64,000 nucleotides of DNA, taken from contig NZMJ01000117.1 in NCBI GenBank assembly GCA_002692855.1, positions 1 to 64,000 of the forward strand. The letters are read 5' to 3'. The stretch is from Maricaulis sp. (GTDB taxonomy: Bacteria > Pseudomonadota > Alphaproteobacteria > Caulobacterales > Maricaulaceae). Made by a program: the position numbers and the translations under genes. Each line of letters begins with the position of its first letter. Positions within the stretch are counted from its first letter, which is position 1. The notes under the pieces were generated by a model. It saw nothing but the letters and a program-made list of their open reading frames with translations, did not search any database and was not told the DNA's origin. Shown one piece after another: positions 61,906 to 64,000 of this stretch.

Positions 61906-63006
61906 CTATTCCGGAGCGCCGTCCATGACGCGCAGGGACACGGCACGAGCCGCCATTTCAGCCCGCTCGGCCTCGTGCAGCGGAATCAGGCCGCGATCGG
62001 TCAGATAGCCGTAATCGCCCCATGCATCGTCCGAGGTGAACTCGGCCAGATACTCCTCGATGCCCGGCACCAGGCCGACATGCTGGCGCTTCACATAGAC
62101 GAAGAGCGAACGCGAGATCGGATAGTCCCCCGAGGAAATCGCATCGAAGGTCGGCTCGACGCCTTCGACACGCGCTGCCTGGAGACGGTCCGAATTCTGC
62201 GCCAGGAAGGAATATCCGAACACGCCATAGGCCGACGGAGTGTTGGCCAGCGTCTGGACGATGGCGTTGTCATTCTCGCCGGCATCGATCCAGGCCCCGT
62301 CTTCGCGAATTCGGGCCATCGCCTCTTCCGGGATGTCGCAGCCGGTTTCCTCGTGGATTTCCTCGGCACCCGCTTCGAGACCCAGCTCGACGAAGGCGTC
62401 GCGCGTGCCCGAGGTCGGCGGCGGTCCGAAGACCTCGATGCGAAGGTCCGGCAGGGAGGCGTCGATGTCCGACCAGTTGCGGTTCGGGTTGTCGATCATC
62501 GTGCAGTCTTCAGCGGGGACGCGGGCCGCCAGTGCGAGCCAGAGTTGGCCCCGGTTGAGATCGAGTTCCGGGCCCGTATTCACGTTGGAGATGACAATGC
62601 CGTCATAGCCGATCGGCATTTCGACAATGTCGGTGACGCCATTGGACTGGCAGTTGGCGTATTCGCTGGCCGTCATGCGGCGTGACGCGCCGGTCACGTC
62701 GGCATTCTCGCCGCCCACGCCCTGACAGAACAGACGCATGCCGCCGCCCGTACCGGTCGATTCGACGACCGGGGTGGAGAACTGGGTGCGCGCGCCGAAC
62801 GATTCCGCCACGGCGGTGGTGAACGGGAAGACCGTCGAGGAGCCGACGATACGCAGCGGGCGGTCCTGTACGGCCGGAGCAGGGGCAGCGGCGGTGTTAC
62901 CCGGGGTCGCGCTGCCGGACTCGCCTTCCGGTGCAGGGCCGGTGTCGGACGGCGAGCACGCGGCCAGCGCCAGCGCGATCACCGAAACGGAAGTCATGCG
63001 GATCAT
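61906..63006 (-). CDS. pstS: Phosphate ABC transporter substrate-binding lipoprotein PstS
   Basis: The 366-residue product has a lipoprotein signal (TSVSVIALALAAC), a Pro/Ala/Ser linker (about 18-50) and a PstS-type fold: RIVGSSTVFPFTTAVAE, GGGMRLFC, VTGASRRM, and GTRDAFVELGLEA. It binds phosphate in the periplasm for the PstCAB importer, which is not in the window. ATG 63006 has AAGGAG eight bases upstream; GTG 63015 sits on it. The porin gene lies 92 bases upstream on the same strand, suggesting joint phosphate control; no clear Pho box was found in the gap. Confidence 0.93.
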   Translation of the reverse strand: MIRMTSVSVIALALAACSPSDTGPAPEGESGSATPGNTAAAPAPAVQDRPLRIVGSSTVFPFTTAVAESFGARTQFSTPVVESTGTGGGMRLFCQGVGGENADVTGASRRMTASEYANCQSNGVTDIVEMPIGYDGIVISNVNTGPELDLNRGQLWLALAARVPAEDCTMIDNPNRNWSDIDASLPDLRIEVFGPPPTSGTRDAFVELGLEAGAEEIHEETGCDIPEEAMARIREDGAWIDAGENDNAIVQTLANTPSAYGVFGYSFLAQNSDRLQAARVEGVEPTFDAISSGDYPISRSLFVYVKRQHVGLVPGIEEYLAEFTSDDAWGDYGYLTDRGLIPLHEAERAEMAARAVSLRVMDGAPE

Positions 63007-63098
63007 GGAGGTCACTCCTTGCTTCGCCCCGTCGTGAGGGGCCCGATTTTCTGCCCCGGCATAGTCGGGCCGGGGGCAAGTTGCGTGTGAATTTTTTA

Positions 63099-64000
63099 TT
63101 ACCAGTCGACCTGGAAGCGGGCCTGGATCGCGTCCATGTCACCTTCGCCGAACCGCGCACCCGCGCCATCGACTTCCGCGTGGACGGCGTTGATCATGAA
63201 ACGCACCGTCTCGACCGGATACCAGTTGAGGCCGAGCGCCAGCGCGGTTTGCTCACCGCTCGCCCCGGCATCCATGCGGTCGGCGCGGAACGCCAGTTCG
63301 AACGCTCCCATTCCACCTTCCGTGACCGGACGCGAAGGACCGGTGCGGCGGAATTCGCCGGTCGAGGCGCGGTAGCTGCGCTGCTCGCCCGTGATGTACC
63401 AGCCCGTCGTCAGCGATGCCGCGTGAACCGTCTCGCCGCCCTCGGGATCTTCCACGCCGGCTTCGAACAGGGCGTGGAACGGCCCCTCGATCCACGCCGC
63501 TTCGATACCAACGAGTTGCGATGTCTGTCCGGCAGGGCGCGCATCGACATAGCGATCGGCCAGGTGCACGCCGGCACGTGACCGCATGCGAACCGACTCG
63601 CTGCCATCATTCCCGGCATCGTAGTAGCGGGCGTGAATGGCGAGGTGGACGTTGCGCGTATCGGTCAGCACCGGTGCAAAGGTGGCGCGGCCCGCGACGG
63701 TCATCGAGTCGGAGACGTGAAAGCCGGTCGAGTCATCACCCACACCGCCGCCGAACACACCGCCGGTCAGCGAATAGTTGTCGCCGCTGCGCGCAACCGT
63801 CACGCCGAGGCGGCGGCCATAACGGAACGCGTCATCCGGCTGCGCACGCTCCATGAAGGTCGTGTAGCGCGACGAGGTCAGGTGCTCGATCGAGTTGGGA
63901 GTCTTGAAATGCCCGAGGCGCACCGTCACCCCGTTGTTCGACCAGGACGCAAAAACATCCTTCAGGACGATCGAGTCACCGGCAAAATCGGCTTCGGCGG
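63099..64000 (-). CDS. Phosphate-selective porin-like protein (5' end outside the window)
   Basis: The frame is open through the window edge at 64000, so the N-terminus is missing; about 300 residues remain. They end in FGEGDMDAIQARFQVDW, an outer-membrane barrel terminal strand with aromatic last residue. The visible part has VRLGHFKTPNSIEHL and many alternating aromatic strands, as in OprO/OprP porins. Followed by pstS, this is a natural phosphate or polyphosphate uptake pair. The 92-base gap holds a G/C-rich hairpin that could reduce readthrough. Confidence 0.85.
   Translation of the reverse strand, partial: AEADFAGDSIVLKDVFASWSNNGVTVRLGHFKTPNSIEHLTSSRYTTFMERAQPDDAFRYGRRLGVTVARSGDNYSLTGGVFGGGVGDDSTGFHVSDSMTVAGRATFAPVLTDTRNVHLAIHARYYDAGNDGSESVRMRSRAGVHLADRYVDARPAGQTSQLVGIEAAWIEGPFHALFEAGVEDPEGGETVHAASLTTGWYITGEQRSYRASTGEFRRTGPSRPVTEGGMGAFELAFRADRMDAGASGEQTALALGLNWYPVETVRFMINAVHAEVDGAGARFGEGDMDAIQARFQVDW

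Noticed and set aside
1-64000. CRISPR arrays, insertion sequences, rRNA or tRNA genes
   Set aside because: No regularly spaced direct repeats, transposase motifs, rRNA segments or cloverleaf-compatible T-arms were found on either strand by reading.

Overview
The window reads as a chromosomal segment of a GC-rich (roughly 65% by eye) marine-type alphaproteobacterium, most likely from the Caulobacterales/Maricaulales side (Maricaulis, Oceanicaulis or Hyphomonadaceae-like). This is an inference from three things. The gene order rpmH-rnpA-yidC-engB ... dapD-dapE-truA-fmt-def is an alphaproteobacterial one. The pilA-cpaABCDEF-tadBC order is that of Caulobacter. Some start regions also carry Caulobacter-like signals. 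No tRNA, rRNA, CRISPR array, transposase or complete mobile element was found.

Layout. 1-1430: a short AT-richer islet with an integrase-core-like orphan protein, a basic 24-residue ORF and a small HTH protein, bounded by hairpins. 1442-8552: sensor kinase, then the ribosome/RNase P/membrane-insertion block (rpmH, rnpA, yidC, engB), a double-DUF1036 protein, a HAD phosphatase and dapD. 8553-11270: an accessory stretch with repeats, an SdpR/SdpI-like pair on an apparently leaderless autoregulated promoter, a cupin, and a low-GC gene whose N-terminus faintly recalls SeqA, behind tandem CTTATAAG palindromes. 11256-19300: dapE, a large secreted protein, then truA/fmt/def/rmuC. 19469-33702: housekeeping and metabolism, including recR-ybaB-dnaX with the 4.5S RNA gene, an AsmA-like protein, NudC and a membrane cytochrome c. 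33826-46106: the complete Tad/Flp pilus locus, with the TadD lipoprotein, TadC, TadB, CpaF ATPase, CpaE, CpaD, CpaC secretin, CpaB, CpaA peptidase and PilA pilin on the minus strand, and two TadE-type pseudopilins plus a stand-alone secretin N-domain on the plus strand. 46093-57286: folate genes pabC/pabB, a tyrosine phosphatase, a second copy of the large secreted family, AMP nucleosidase interrupted by one in-frame TGA, and class I ribonucleotide reductase nrdB/nrdA behind two NrdR-like boxes. 57284-64000: putA, a GT4 glycosyltransferase with a structured leader, pstS, and the start-less part of a porin cut by the window edge.

The observations that most merit a second look are: the in-frame TGA in amn, in a leaky UGA-C context and with an ATG 12 bases later; the two divergent paralogues of an unrecognised large secreted family; two long-range perfect inverted repeats in 5' leaders (upstream of the cytochrome and the glycosyltransferase); the leaderless ArsR/SdpI module with a 22-bp dyad over its promoter; and the two low-GC islets carrying orphan DNA-binding proteins. 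No obvious defence system or wholly new multi-gene system was recognised.
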